In this document: piece after piece, positions 1 to 5,594 of the stretch
How positions within the stretch are numbered: position 1 is the first letter of the stretch
How the letters are laid out: each line of letters begins with the position of its first letter
Source: Acidobacteriota bacterium
GTDB lineage: Bacteria; Acidobacteriota; Blastocatellia; Pyrinomonadales; Pyrinomonadaceae
DNA: 6,978 bases
Assembly: GCA_029862725.1 (NCBI GenBank)
Contig: JAOTWT010000155.1
Span: forward strand, 1 to 6,978
Reading direction: 5' to 3'
Notes under the pieces: model-generated
Told to the model about the DNA's origin: nothing
Database searches by the model: none
The model's input: the letters and a program-made list of their open reading frames with translations, nothing else
Made by a program: the position numbers and the translations under genes

Positions 1-127
1 GTTTTCGAACGCGTTCGATAATGGCGGGCGTCGTCAAACCTACCCGGCGGCCGAGCTCGGCGAAGCTCAGGCGGGCGTCTTTTTGGAGTTCAACAAGGAT
101 TTTCCAGTCTATTTCATCGAGGTTCAT
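1..127 (-). CDS. Lrp/AsnC-family transcriptional regulator, N-terminal part (runs off the window edge)
   Basis: The reverse strand from 127 reads 42 codons from an ATG, without a stop, to the window edge; the rest of the gene lies outside. The peptide begins MNLDEIDWKILVELQKDAR and continues into a helix-turn-helix (about residues 20-42, with AELGRRVGLTTPAIIERVRK). This is the classic opening of the Lrp/AsnC family: an LDxxDxxIL helix, then a winged HTH in which VGLS/T-P-x-x-x-xRV is the recognition region. The C-terminal ligand-binding RAM domain would be off the window. Family members bind amino acids and often control a divergent amino-acid gene, so this one plausibly senses Phe or Tyr and regulates the cluster; that role is inferred from position only. 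No Shine-Dalgarno is visible before the ATG: a heptad repeat begins 3 nt upstream, so translation may be leaderless or weak. Confidence 0.85.
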   Translation of the reverse strand, partial: MNLDEIDWKILVELQKDARLSFAELGRRVGLTTPAIIERVRK

Positions 128-130
128 AAT

Positions 131-179
131 TATTCAAAGTTCAGAGTTCAAAGTTCATAGTTGAAATTTCAGAGACTAT
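131..179. repeat. Degenerate heptanucleotide tandem repeat (AGTTCAN type)
   Basis: Successive 7-nt units read TATTCAA, AGTTCAG, AGTTCAA, AGTTCAT, AGTTGAA, ATTTCAG and AGACTAT. The three central units share AGTTCA exactly, and the outer ones decay. The tract starts 3 nt from the Lrp-type start codon, so it occupies the place where that gene's ribosome-binding site would be. It resembles the heptanucleotide STRR-type intergenic repeats known from cyanobacteria; the family assignment is only by analogy. Confidence 0.75.
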
Positions 180-410
180 GGAAACGGCGTGAGTGGCGTG
201 TTTATGACTTCCATTTGGCGGCGGCATCGGTCGCAAAAACTTCAAATCAAGAAAAAAGTAGCGATCTGCGCAGAATCAGTTAGGTTTCCACTTAGAACGC
301 CGAAACATCAAATCTCACAAACTTCCACTCAACAATTTACATATTAAACAAAAAGCTATCAACTGCTTAACAATCTAAAGGAGTTGAAATCAAAAAACAA
401 AAGACGCCCA

Positions 411-439
411 TTCAAACTTCCGGCTTAATAGCATAAAAT
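411..439 (+). promoter_or_regulatory. Candidate sigma70-type promoter for phhA
   Basis: TTCAAA at 411-416 (4 of 6 matches to TTGACA) is followed after 17 nt by TAAAAT at 434-439 (5 of 6 matches to TATAAT). Transcription would start near 446 and give a leader of about 45 nt that contains the 456-472 inverted repeat. The region is AT-rich, so a match of this quality could occur by chance. Confidence 0.35.
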
Positions 440-455
440 ATGTTGATAGTCCTAT

Positions 456-472
456 TTGAATCGCTTATTCAA
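456..472. promoter_or_regulatory. Inverted repeat TTGAAT-N5-ATTCAA, candidate operator
   Basis: A perfect 6-bp inverted repeat with a 5-nt spacer (CGCTT) forms a 17-bp site. It lies just downstream of the candidate -10 and 8 nt before the phhA Shine-Dalgarno. Its size is similar to Lrp/AsnC sites, and a regulator of that family is divergently encoded, so a binding site is plausible. In RNA it would be only a weak, AU-rich hairpin. The link to the regulator is inference. Confidence 0.4.
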
Positions 473-479
473 CCGAACC

Positions 480-484
480 GGAGA
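480..484 (+). promoter_or_regulatory. Ribosome-binding site that fixes the phhA start
   Basis: GGAGA lies 7 nt before ATG 492, an ideal distance. The in-frame TTG at 456 has no Shine-Dalgarno, sits in the inverted repeat and would add 12 residues unlike the family. ATG 492 is therefore the preferred start. Confidence 0.75.
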
Positions 485-491
485 AATATTA

Positions 492-1391
492 ATGGTCACA
501 GACACCCTTTTGACTTCAAAACCCGACAGCATTGAAACCTTTACCATCGAAGCAGCCGACTTACCTGCGTTTGAGGACATGCCGTTTGAGGATATCGAGG
601 AGCTTCCTCTCGAACATCCGGGTGCTAAAGATCCTGTCTATCGCGAACGGCGGGATTACATTGCAAGCCTCGCCAAGAAATTTCGGGAGACCGGTGAGAT
701 CACCGATGTCGATTACACCGAAGAAGAACAGGATGTCTGGAGATTTGTTGCCTCGGAATTGGAGGAGCTTCATCAGGAAAAAGCTTCTCCTTTCTATTTG
801 AAGGCAAAGAAAAACCTCGGAATACGCAATGACAGAATTCCGCAATTGACGGAGATGAACAAGCGATTACGGGATACGACCGGATTCAGGCTCGCCCCGG
901 TTGAAGGCCTTGTCAACACACGTGCGTTCCTCAGCTGGCTGTCATGGCGGGTAATGCTTTCGACGCAATACATTCGTCATCATTCACGTCCGGGTTACAC
1001 GCCGGAGCCGGACATTGTTCACGAAGCGATGGGACATATCCCGATGTTTACTAACCCCGCATTTTCGGACTATTCGCAGACTATCGGGCATGCCGCTCGG
1101 CTTGCGACGGATGACCAGATCAGACAGCTGGGCAATCTCTATTGGTATACGGTTGAGTTTGGATTGGTCGAAGCGGAGGGCGAGATAAAAGCCTACGGGG
1201 CTGGGATTCTGTCGTCGTTCAGGGAAATGAAACACGCGTTTTCGGATGAGGCGGAAAGGCGCCCGTTCGTACTCGAGGAGGTGATCGAACACGATTTTAC
1301 ATACTCGAACCTGCAGCCGGTCTTTTATGTCGTTCCTTCATACGATTTCCTGAAGAAGGAAACGAGGCGTTATATCGAGACGATGATGTAA
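492..1391 (+). CDS. phhA: Phenylalanine 4-monooxygenase (biopterin-dependent aromatic amino acid hydroxylase)
   Basis: Hydroxylates L-Phe to L-Tyr with O2, tetrahydrobiopterin and non-heme Fe(II) in the cytoplasm, feeding the homogentisate route. From ATG 492 the protein has 299 residues, in line with single-domain bacterial enzymes and without the N-terminal ACT regulatory domain of animal PAH. The catalytic signature is intact. YTPEPDIVHEAMGHIPMF supplies His177 and His182, and YWYTVEFGL supplies Glu222, matching human His285/His290/Glu330 in exact spacing. TQYIRH (before the first histidine) and IKAYGAGILSSF (after the glutamate) are also family hallmarks. The first 45 or so residues are acidic and less conserved. 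Phe rather than Tyr or Trp as substrate is inferred mainly from the neighbouring Tyr-degradation genes. No PhhB (carbinolamine dehydratase) is encoded nearby. It is the first gene of the + strand set, 12 nt before the ORF6N gene. Confidence 0.95.
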   Translation: MVTDTLLTSKPDSIETFTIEAADLPAFEDMPFEDIEELPLEHPGAKDPVYRERRDYIASLAKKFRETGEITDVDYTEEEQDVWRFVASELEELHQEKASPFYLKAKKNLGIRNDRIPQLTEMNKRLRDTTGFRLAPVEGLVNTRAFLSWLSWRVMLSTQYIRHHSRPGYTPEPDIVHEAMGHIPMFTNPAFSDYSQTIGHAARLATDDQIRQLGNLYWYTVEFGLVEAEGEIKAYGAGILSSFREMKHAFSDEAERRPFVLEEVIEHDFTYSNLQPVFYVVPSYDFLKKETRRYIETMM

Positions 1392-1403
1392 GCGCTGGGC
1401 TAA

Positions 1404-1934
1404 ATGGATGCAGCGATTCTCGTCCCGGTTGAACTATTTACCAAGAAGATATTTGAAATCCGTGGGCAGAAGGTAATGCTGGATAGTGATCTGGCAGAAC
1501 TCTATGGAGTGAAAACCAAAGTATTCAACCAATCGGTCACTAGAAATCAAAACCGGTTTCCTGAGGATTTCAGATTCCGATTGATATCCGATGAATACGA
1601 TCTTTTGAAGTCACAAATTGTGACCTCAAAGAAAGGGCGCGGGGGCAGGCGATATTTGCCCTATGTCTTTACCGAACAGGGTGTGGCGATGCTTTCGGGG
1701 GTACTGAATAGCGATCGCGCAATTGAGGTCAACATTGGAATCATGCGGGCGTTTGTTGGAATGAGAGCGATTATGTCGTCCAATGACGAGATAAAACAGA
1801 AGCTGGCGGAGATTGAGGCTCAGATTGGTGAGCATAGCGAGCATTTCAGAAAAGTTTTCGGCGCCTTACGGCTGCTGATGGAACCGAAATCAAGAGATCA
1901 GACACAAATCGGATATATTAAAAACAAGAAGTAA
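1404..1934 (+). CDS. ORF6N-domain (KilA-N-related) DNA-binding protein
   Basis: A 176-residue protein whose residues 14-97 match the ORF6N domain. The landmarks are IRGQKVMLDSDLAELYGV (19-36), TKVFNQSVTRNQNRFPEDF (38-56), SQIVTSKKGRGGRRYLPYVF (70-89) and TEQGVAMLSGVLNSDRAI (90-107), followed by VNIGIMRAFV. Residues 124-152 are a charged, probably helical or coiled-coil tail (NDEIKQKLAEIEAQI). The domain is known from phage and plasmid proteins and from many chromosomal genes of unclear role; DNA binding is presumed. It starts 12 nt after phhA and ends 22 nt before hpd, so it appears embedded in the catabolic transcription unit. No good Shine-Dalgarno precedes the ATG, and no terminal repeats or integrase flank it. 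Its role here is unknown: it could be a passenger acquired by transfer or an adopted local regulator. Confidence 0.85.
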   Translation: MDAAILVPVELFTKKIFEIRGQKVMLDSDLAELYGVKTKVFNQSVTRNQNRFPEDFRFRLISDEYDLLKSQIVTSKKGRGGRRYLPYVFTEQGVAMLSGVLNSDRAIEVNIGIMRAFVGMRAIMSSNDEIKQKLAEIEAQIGEHSEHFRKVFGALRLLMEPKSRDQTQIGYIKNKK

Positions 1935-1956
1935 CTATTTATACGAGGCGATTATC

Positions 1957-3066
1957 ATGACAGATCAAAACCCACTTGGATTAAAGAAAATACATCACGT
2001 CGAATTTTTTGTAGGAAACGCAAAGCAGGCGGAATTCTATTACCGCAATGCTTTTGGTTTTTCGCGACTCGCTTATTCGGGACTAGAGACCGGCAACCGA
2101 GAAACGACATCTTATGTTCTAAATCAGAGCAATATAAACTTCGTGTTGACGACGCCCCTGAGCGACGATCACTTCGCGGCCGAACACATACGCAAGCATG
2201 GCGACGGTGTGCGCGATATCGCTTTTTTTGTCGAAGACGCGGATCATGCGTTTAACGAAGCAGTTAAACGGGGTGCCGTCGCTGTCGACGAGCCATATGA
2301 CTGGAAAGATGAGAATGGAACCGTAAGACGTGCCTCGATCAAGACTTACGGCGATACGATTCATTCTTTAATTTCGTATAACACAAACAACGGACACAAT
2401 TACTCTGGACCCTTCCTGCCCAACTTTACCGAACAAAAAGTCGAAGGCGATCCGGTTGGAATAATGCTCGTCGATCATATAGTCGGCAATGTCGAGCTCG
2501 GGAAGATGACCTACTGGTGCGACTATTACCGCGATGTGATGGGTTTCGAGCGCTACATCACTTTTGACGACAAGGACATTTCAACCGAGTATTCGGCGCT
2601 GATGTCAATCGTCATGTCCGACGGCCAGCACAACATCAAATTCCCGATCAACGAACCGGCACAAGGTAAAGGCGGCAAGAGCCAGATTCAGGAATACATC
2701 GATTACTACAAAACGGCGGGCGTCCAGCATGTCGCTTTGCTCTGCCGCGACGTCATGCACACCGTCCAAAAGCTGCAGGACAACGGCGTCGAGTTTTTGC
2801 GTGTGCCGGATATTTATTACGATGAGCTTCCTGACCGGGTAGGTCCGATCGACGAAGATATCGACGAATTAAAACGCCTCGGTATCCTGGTAGACCGTGA
2901 CGACGAGGGCTATCTGCTTCAGATCTTTACAAAGCCTGTCGAGGACCGACCGACCGTGTTTTATGAGATCCTCCAGCGAAAGGGCTGCAAGGGATTTGGT
3001 AAGGGCAACTTCAAAGCCTTGTTTGTTTCGATCGAGGAAGAGCAGAGGCTGAGAGGGAATCTCTAG
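1957..3066 (+). CDS. hpd: 4-Hydroxyphenylpyruvate dioxygenase
   Basis: Converts 4-hydroxyphenylpyruvate and O2 to homogentisate and CO2 with Fe(II). The 369-residue protein shows the two VOC-type halves: an N-terminal one starting IHHVEFFVGNAKQAEFYYR (about 12-150) and a catalytic one from VDHIVGNVELGKM (about 172 onward). The iron ligands are visible as His174 (VDHIV), His258 (GVQHVAL) and Glu337 (VFYEIL). Their spacing is close to that of the human and Streptomyces enzymes, which are longer than the Pseudomonas one. The C-terminal GFGKGNFKALFVSIEEEQ is the usual HPPD gate helix and argues against hydroxymandelate synthase. GAGG at 1945-1948, 8 nt before the ATG, supports the start. It lies 22 nt after the ORF6N gene and 52 nt before hmgA, whose enzyme takes its product. 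Confidence 0.96.
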   Translation: MTDQNPLGLKKIHHVEFFVGNAKQAEFYYRNAFGFSRLAYSGLETGNRETTSYVLNQSNINFVLTTPLSDDHFAAEHIRKHGDGVRDIAFFVEDADHAFNEAVKRGAVAVDEPYDWKDENGTVRRASIKTYGDTIHSLISYNTNNGHNYSGPFLPNFTEQKVEGDPVGIMLVDHIVGNVELGKMTYWCDYYRDVMGFERYITFDDKDISTEYSALMSIVMSDGQHNIKFPINEPAQGKGGKSQIQEYIDYYKTAGVQHVALLCRDVMHTVQKLQDNGVEFLRVPDIYYDELPDRVGPIDEDIDELKRLGILVDRDDEGYLLQIFTKPVEDRPTVFYEILQRKGCKGFGKGNFKALFVSIEEEQRLRGNL

Positions 3067-3079
3067 AGCGGTGGGCCGA

Positions 3080-3124
3080 AGATAAGTGACACATGGTCAA
3101 TGGTCAGTGAAAAGATAAATGACA
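3080..3124 (+). repeat. Short direct repeats in the hpd-hmgA gap, overlapping the hmgA start
   Basis: AGATAAGTGACA (3080-3091) recurs with one mismatch as AGATAAATGACA (3113-3124), the second copy containing the hmgA ATG at 3119. Between them ATGGTCA occurs twice in tandem (3093-3106). The upstream copy has GTG in the place of the ATG; that frame reads 10 codons and stops at TAA 3116-3118, directly abutting the hmgA ATG. Confidence 0.65.
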
Positions 3125-4411
3125 AGTAAAGAATCTTACATGAGCGGTTTCGGTAACGAATTCGCGACCGAAGCGGAAAAGGGCGCGTTGCCGATAGGCC
3201 GTAATTCGCCTCAGAAAGTGCCGATGGGCCTTTATGCGGAGCAATTCACCGGCACTGCATTTACGGTTCCCCGTGCGTTCAACAAACGGACCTGGACCTA
3301 TCGCATCAGGCCATCCGTTCTCCACAAGCCTTTCGAACCGGTGCCTCATGCGCTTCTCAGAACCTCTCCTTTCGGCGACGCCGTCATTACACCGAACCAA
3401 CTCCGGTGGAACGCGTTTCCGATTCCCGAAGAACCAACGGACTTTCTCGAAGGCCTGGTTACGATCGCCGGAAACGGTGATGCTCACACGCAGACCGGAA
3501 TCGCGATCCATATCTTTGCCGCAAACAAGGATATGACAAACCGTTTTTTCTACAATGCTGACGGCGAACTGCTTGTAGTTGCAGAAAAGGGCCGCGTGAC
3601 CTTTGCTACCGAGCTCGGCGTGATCGAAATCGAACCCGGTGAAATCGCGGTGTTGCCGAGGGGGCTGAAATTTAAGGTAACCCTTCCCGACGGAAAAGCG
3701 CGCGGATATGTTTGCGAGAATTACGGATCGCTTTTCAGGCTGCCCGACCTTGGACCGATCGGCTCAAACGGGCTCGCAAATCCGAGAGACTTCGAAACTC
3801 CCGTTGCAAGTTATGAGGAACGCGAAGGCGATCTGGAGCTTTACGCCAAATACGGGGGCGGGCTCTGGAAAGCGGGAATCGGCCATTCACCTCTCGATGT
3901 CGTCGCCTGGCACGGCAACTACGTTCCCTACAAATATGATCTGAGGAAATTCAATACGATCGGTTCCATTTCATTTGACCACCCCGATCCCTCAATTTTT
4001 ACCGTTTTGACATCGCCAAGCGCGGAAACCGGCGTCGCGAACTGCGACTTCGTCATTTTCCCGGACCGATGGCTCGTGATGGAAGACACCTTCCGGCCGC
4101 CTTGGTACCACCGCAACACGATGAGCGAGTACATGGGCCTGGTTTATGGACGCTACGACGCGAAAGAGGAGGGATTTGTGCAGGGCGGCGGCTCTTTGCA
4201 CAACCAAATGTCGGCGCACGGTCCCGATGCCGAGGGGTTTGAGAAAGCTACGAACCAATCGATGGAACCGCAGAAGCTTTCCGATACGCTCGCATTTATG
4301 TTCGAATCCCGGTACGCGATCCACCCGACCCGTTTCGCGATCGACAGTGAGGCGCTTCAATCCGATTATCAGTCCTGTTGGTCAGGACTCCGTAAACACT
4401 TCAAAAAGTAA
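3119..4411 (+). CDS. hmgA: Homogentisate 1,2-dioxygenase
   Basis: Opens the homogentisate ring with O2 to give maleylacetoacetate, using mononuclear Fe(II). The 430-residue length is normal for the cupin-fold family. The start carries the hallmark YMSGFGNEFATEA and GALPIGRNSPQ. The iron ligands are His331 and Glu337 (WYHRNTMSE) and His367 (MSAHGPD), with the active-site histidine His288 in SFDHPDPSIF. All four keep a constant offset of 4 from human HGD (335, 341, 371, 292). FRPPWYHRN and GGGSLHNQM are further signature segments. ATG 3119 is chosen because it keeps the residues before SGFGNEF; ATG 3140 is possible but no better placed, and neither has a strong Shine-Dalgarno. The gene follows hpd by 52 nt of repeat-rich DNA and is followed by a 170-nt gap. 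Confidence 0.96.
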   Translation: MTSKESYMSGFGNEFATEAEKGALPIGRNSPQKVPMGLYAEQFTGTAFTVPRAFNKRTWTYRIRPSVLHKPFEPVPHALLRTSPFGDAVITPNQLRWNAFPIPEEPTDFLEGLVTIAGNGDAHTQTGIAIHIFAANKDMTNRFFYNADGELLVVAEKGRVTFATELGVIEIEPGEIAVLPRGLKFKVTLPDGKARGYVCENYGSLFRLPDLGPIGSNGLANPRDFETPVASYEEREGDLELYAKYGGGLWKAGIGHSPLDVVAWHGNYVPYKYDLRKFNTIGSISFDHPDPSIFTVLTSPSAETGVANCDFVIFPDRWLVMEDTFRPPWYHRNTMSEYMGLVYGRYDAKEEGFVQGGGSLHNQMSAHGPDAEGFEKATNQSMEPQKLSDTLAFMFESRYAIHPTRFAIDSEALQSDYQSCWSGLRKHFKK

Positions 4412-4421
4412 AGAATGCATC

Positions 4422-4450
4422 ATTGATTGACTAATTGATTGATCGATTGA
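4422..4450. repeat. ATTGATTGA direct repeat just after hmgA
   Basis: ATTGATTGA occurs at 4422-4430 and 4434-4442, a 12-nt period, with a partial third unit ATTGA at 4446-4450. The tract begins 10 nt after the hmgA stop. It does not form a GC-rich stem, so it is not a typical terminator. Confidence 0.65.
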
Positions 4451-4460
4451 GGGCTGCGAA

Positions 4461-4537
4461 CTCCGTTTTTCATTCGCCAATATTCATTTCACGTTTTTCC
4501 GTGTTCATTTTGCATTTTCTACTCTCCGTTTTTCATT
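4461..4537. repeat. Exact 14-nt direct repeat with T-rich intervening copies
   Basis: CTCCGTTTTTCATT occurs exactly at 4461-4474 and again at 4524-4537. The 49 nt between them contain degenerate relatives such as ATTCATTTCACGTTTTTCCG and TTCATTTTGCATTTTC. This fills most of the hmgA to 300-residue-protein gap. TATAGT at 4560-4565 could be a -10 for the next gene, but it has no good -35. Confidence 0.65.
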
Positions 4538-4581
4538 AAGGCACTGGCGTCCCGCCGGCTATAGTCTTAAACTAGATACCG

Positions 4582-5484
4582 ATGTCGAATGCGATAAAAG
4601 AATCAGTAAGAGTTCTCCTTTCAGGGATTATCGATTACGCCGGACTTTTTCCTCCGTCGGGTTTGTCGATGACGGAGGCCGTAGTCAACTACGCCAAGTA
4701 CAAGAACAGCAATTACAACTGGATGCTCGGTAGGTTTGTAGTTCCGGTTGAGGGAATATGGGAATTTACCGAGAATGCACGCGACTTTTTTTCGCGTGAC
4801 AGCAAGGGAATCTGGCGGCTGAGCGTTCTGGCGAGCAAGGACATACACGAGACCGTACGGGCGGTGGAGGATTTTAACGCGAATTTTGCGCCCGGCGCGG
4901 TGATCGATTCAATTGAGCTTAAGGTCTCTGATTCCACTTCTATAGTTAAGGCGGCGGACGCGATACCCGATTCGTTTACGAATTATTTCGAGATCCCGAT
5001 CGGCGCCGAATTGGGTGAACTCGTTTCCACCCTCGCCTCGAAAAAACAAAGGGCCAAGATTAGAACCGGCGGAGTAACACCCGAACAGTTTCCAACCAGC
5101 TCAGAGATAATCAGGTTTATACGAACCTGCATGGCGGCAAACATACCGTTCAAGGCGACGGCCGGGCTGCATCACCCGATCAGGTGTTTTAAGCCCCTGA
5201 CATACGAACCAAACGCGCCAAAGGCAACGATGCACGGATTTCTAAACCTGTTTATGGCGACGGGTTTTGCGCGCGACGGTTTTAAGCCGTTGGTGCTCGA
5301 GGAAGTGCTCGAAGAAGAGTTCGAAGAGGTGTTTGAGTTTGACGATAACGGCGCCTCTTGGCAAAAAAAACATTTTTTGAGCCTGATCCTGTTGGCGAAC
5401 CTCCGTGAAAAAGGCGCGGTTTCATTCGGGTCATGCTCATTTGAGGAACCGATCGCAGAACTTGAGGAGATTGGGATACTCTGA
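4582..5484 (+). CDS. Conserved-looking protein of unrecognised family, between hmgA and fah
   Basis: I do not recognise a named family for this 300-residue protein. It has no signal peptide or membrane helix, so it is probably cytoplasmic. Segments that look functionally constrained are IIDYAGLFPPSGLSM (16-30), WMLGRFVVP (47-55), KIRTGGVTPEQFPT (159-172), PFKATAGLHHPIR (189-201), MHGFLNLFMA (217-226) and SFGSCSFEEP (281-290). The alternation of short hydrophobic strands ending in polar or glycine-rich loops (KIRTGG, FKATAGLHH, VSFGSC) with helices suggests an alpha/beta barrel enzyme. His197, His198, Lys159, Arg161, Lys191 and Cys285 are candidate active-site residues; this is inference. A repetitive acidic stretch occupies residues 238-253. 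The start is the first plausible ATG, without a clear Shine-Dalgarno. Its place between the makers and users of maleyl/fumarylacetoacetate, with no GST-type isomerase in the window, makes a role at that step worth testing. An accessory or unrelated role is equally possible. Confidence 0.85.
   Translation: MSNAIKESVRVLLSGIIDYAGLFPPSGLSMTEAVVNYAKYKNSNYNWMLGRFVVPVEGIWEFTENARDFFSRDSKGIWRLSVLASKDIHETVRAVEDFNANFAPGAVIDSIELKVSDSTSIVKAADAIPDSFTNYFEIPIGAELGELVSTLASKKQRAKIRTGGVTPEQFPTSSEIIRFIRTCMAANIPFKATAGLHHPIRCFKPLTYEPNAPKATMHGFLNLFMATGFARDGFKPLVLEEVLEEEFEEVFEFDDNGASWQKKHFLSLILLANLREKGAVSFGSCSFEEPIAELEEIGIL
5293..5340 (+). repeat. 12-nt tandem repeat inside the 300-residue protein gene
   Basis: Four in-frame 12-nt units read GTGCTCGAGGAA, GTGCTCGAAGAA, GAGTTCGAAGAG and GTGTTTGAGTTT. 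They encode VLEE, VLEE, EFEE and VFEF (residues 238-253). The first two units differ at one base, suggesting a fairly recent duplication. Confidence 0.7.
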
Positions 5485-5485
5485 T

Positions 5486-5513
5486 CATTTACCACTTATC
5501 AACTATCACTAAT
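5486..5513. repeat. Degenerate heptanucleotide repeat before fah
   Basis: Four 7-nt units read CATTTAC, CACTTAT, CAACTAT and CACTAAT, starting one base after the stop codon of the 300-residue protein gene. They have the same period as the tract at 131-179 but a different unit sequence. The remaining 81 nt before fah show nothing specific. Confidence 0.6.
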
Positions 5514-5594
5514 CTTTGGAATTCACGAATTAATTTGATCCCTAACCACGGTCCATGGATTACTGACATTGGCCGGTTCGAATGACATAAGACG

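Larger units (their letters stand above)
128..491. other. Divergent intergenic control region between the Lrp-type gene and phhA
   Basis: This 364-nt stretch contains no convincing gene. From left to right it holds a heptad repeat tract (131-179), a mixed stretch (180-360) in which I see nothing specific, an A-rich segment with an isolated AAAGGAG at 377-383, a candidate promoter (411-439), an inverted repeat (456-472) and the phhA ribosome-binding site (480-484). It is the only gap in the window of a size and orientation expected to carry promoters for both directions, so regulation of the cluster probably converges here. Confidence 0.7.

Noticed and set aside
163..170. GAAATTTC palindrome as an operator
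   Set aside because: An 8-nt AT-rich palindrome within a repeat tract is expected by chance.
384..428. Phe-rich leader peptide with attenuator before phhA
   Set aside because: The 14-codon TTG frame contains only one Phe, and no terminator/antiterminator pair of stems can be drawn in the leader.
456..491. TTG at 456 as the phhA start, adding 12 residues
   Set aside because: It has no Shine-Dalgarno, lies in the inverted repeat, and ATG 492 has GGAGA at 7 nt spacing.
984..1292. Long antisense open frame within phhA
   Set aside because: It overlaps the conserved catalytic part of phhA and its translation has no family-like features; it is a shadow of the real gene. The other opposite-strand frames were rejected for the same reason.
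1392..1956. Insertion sequence or phage remnant around the ORF6N gene
   Set aside because: No inverted terminal repeats, target duplication, transposase or integrase fragment is visible, and both flanking genes are intact.
4490..4503. CACG-TTTTTC-CGTG hairpin as an hmgA terminator
   Set aside because: The stem is only 4 bp, and the T run lies in the loop instead of following the stem.
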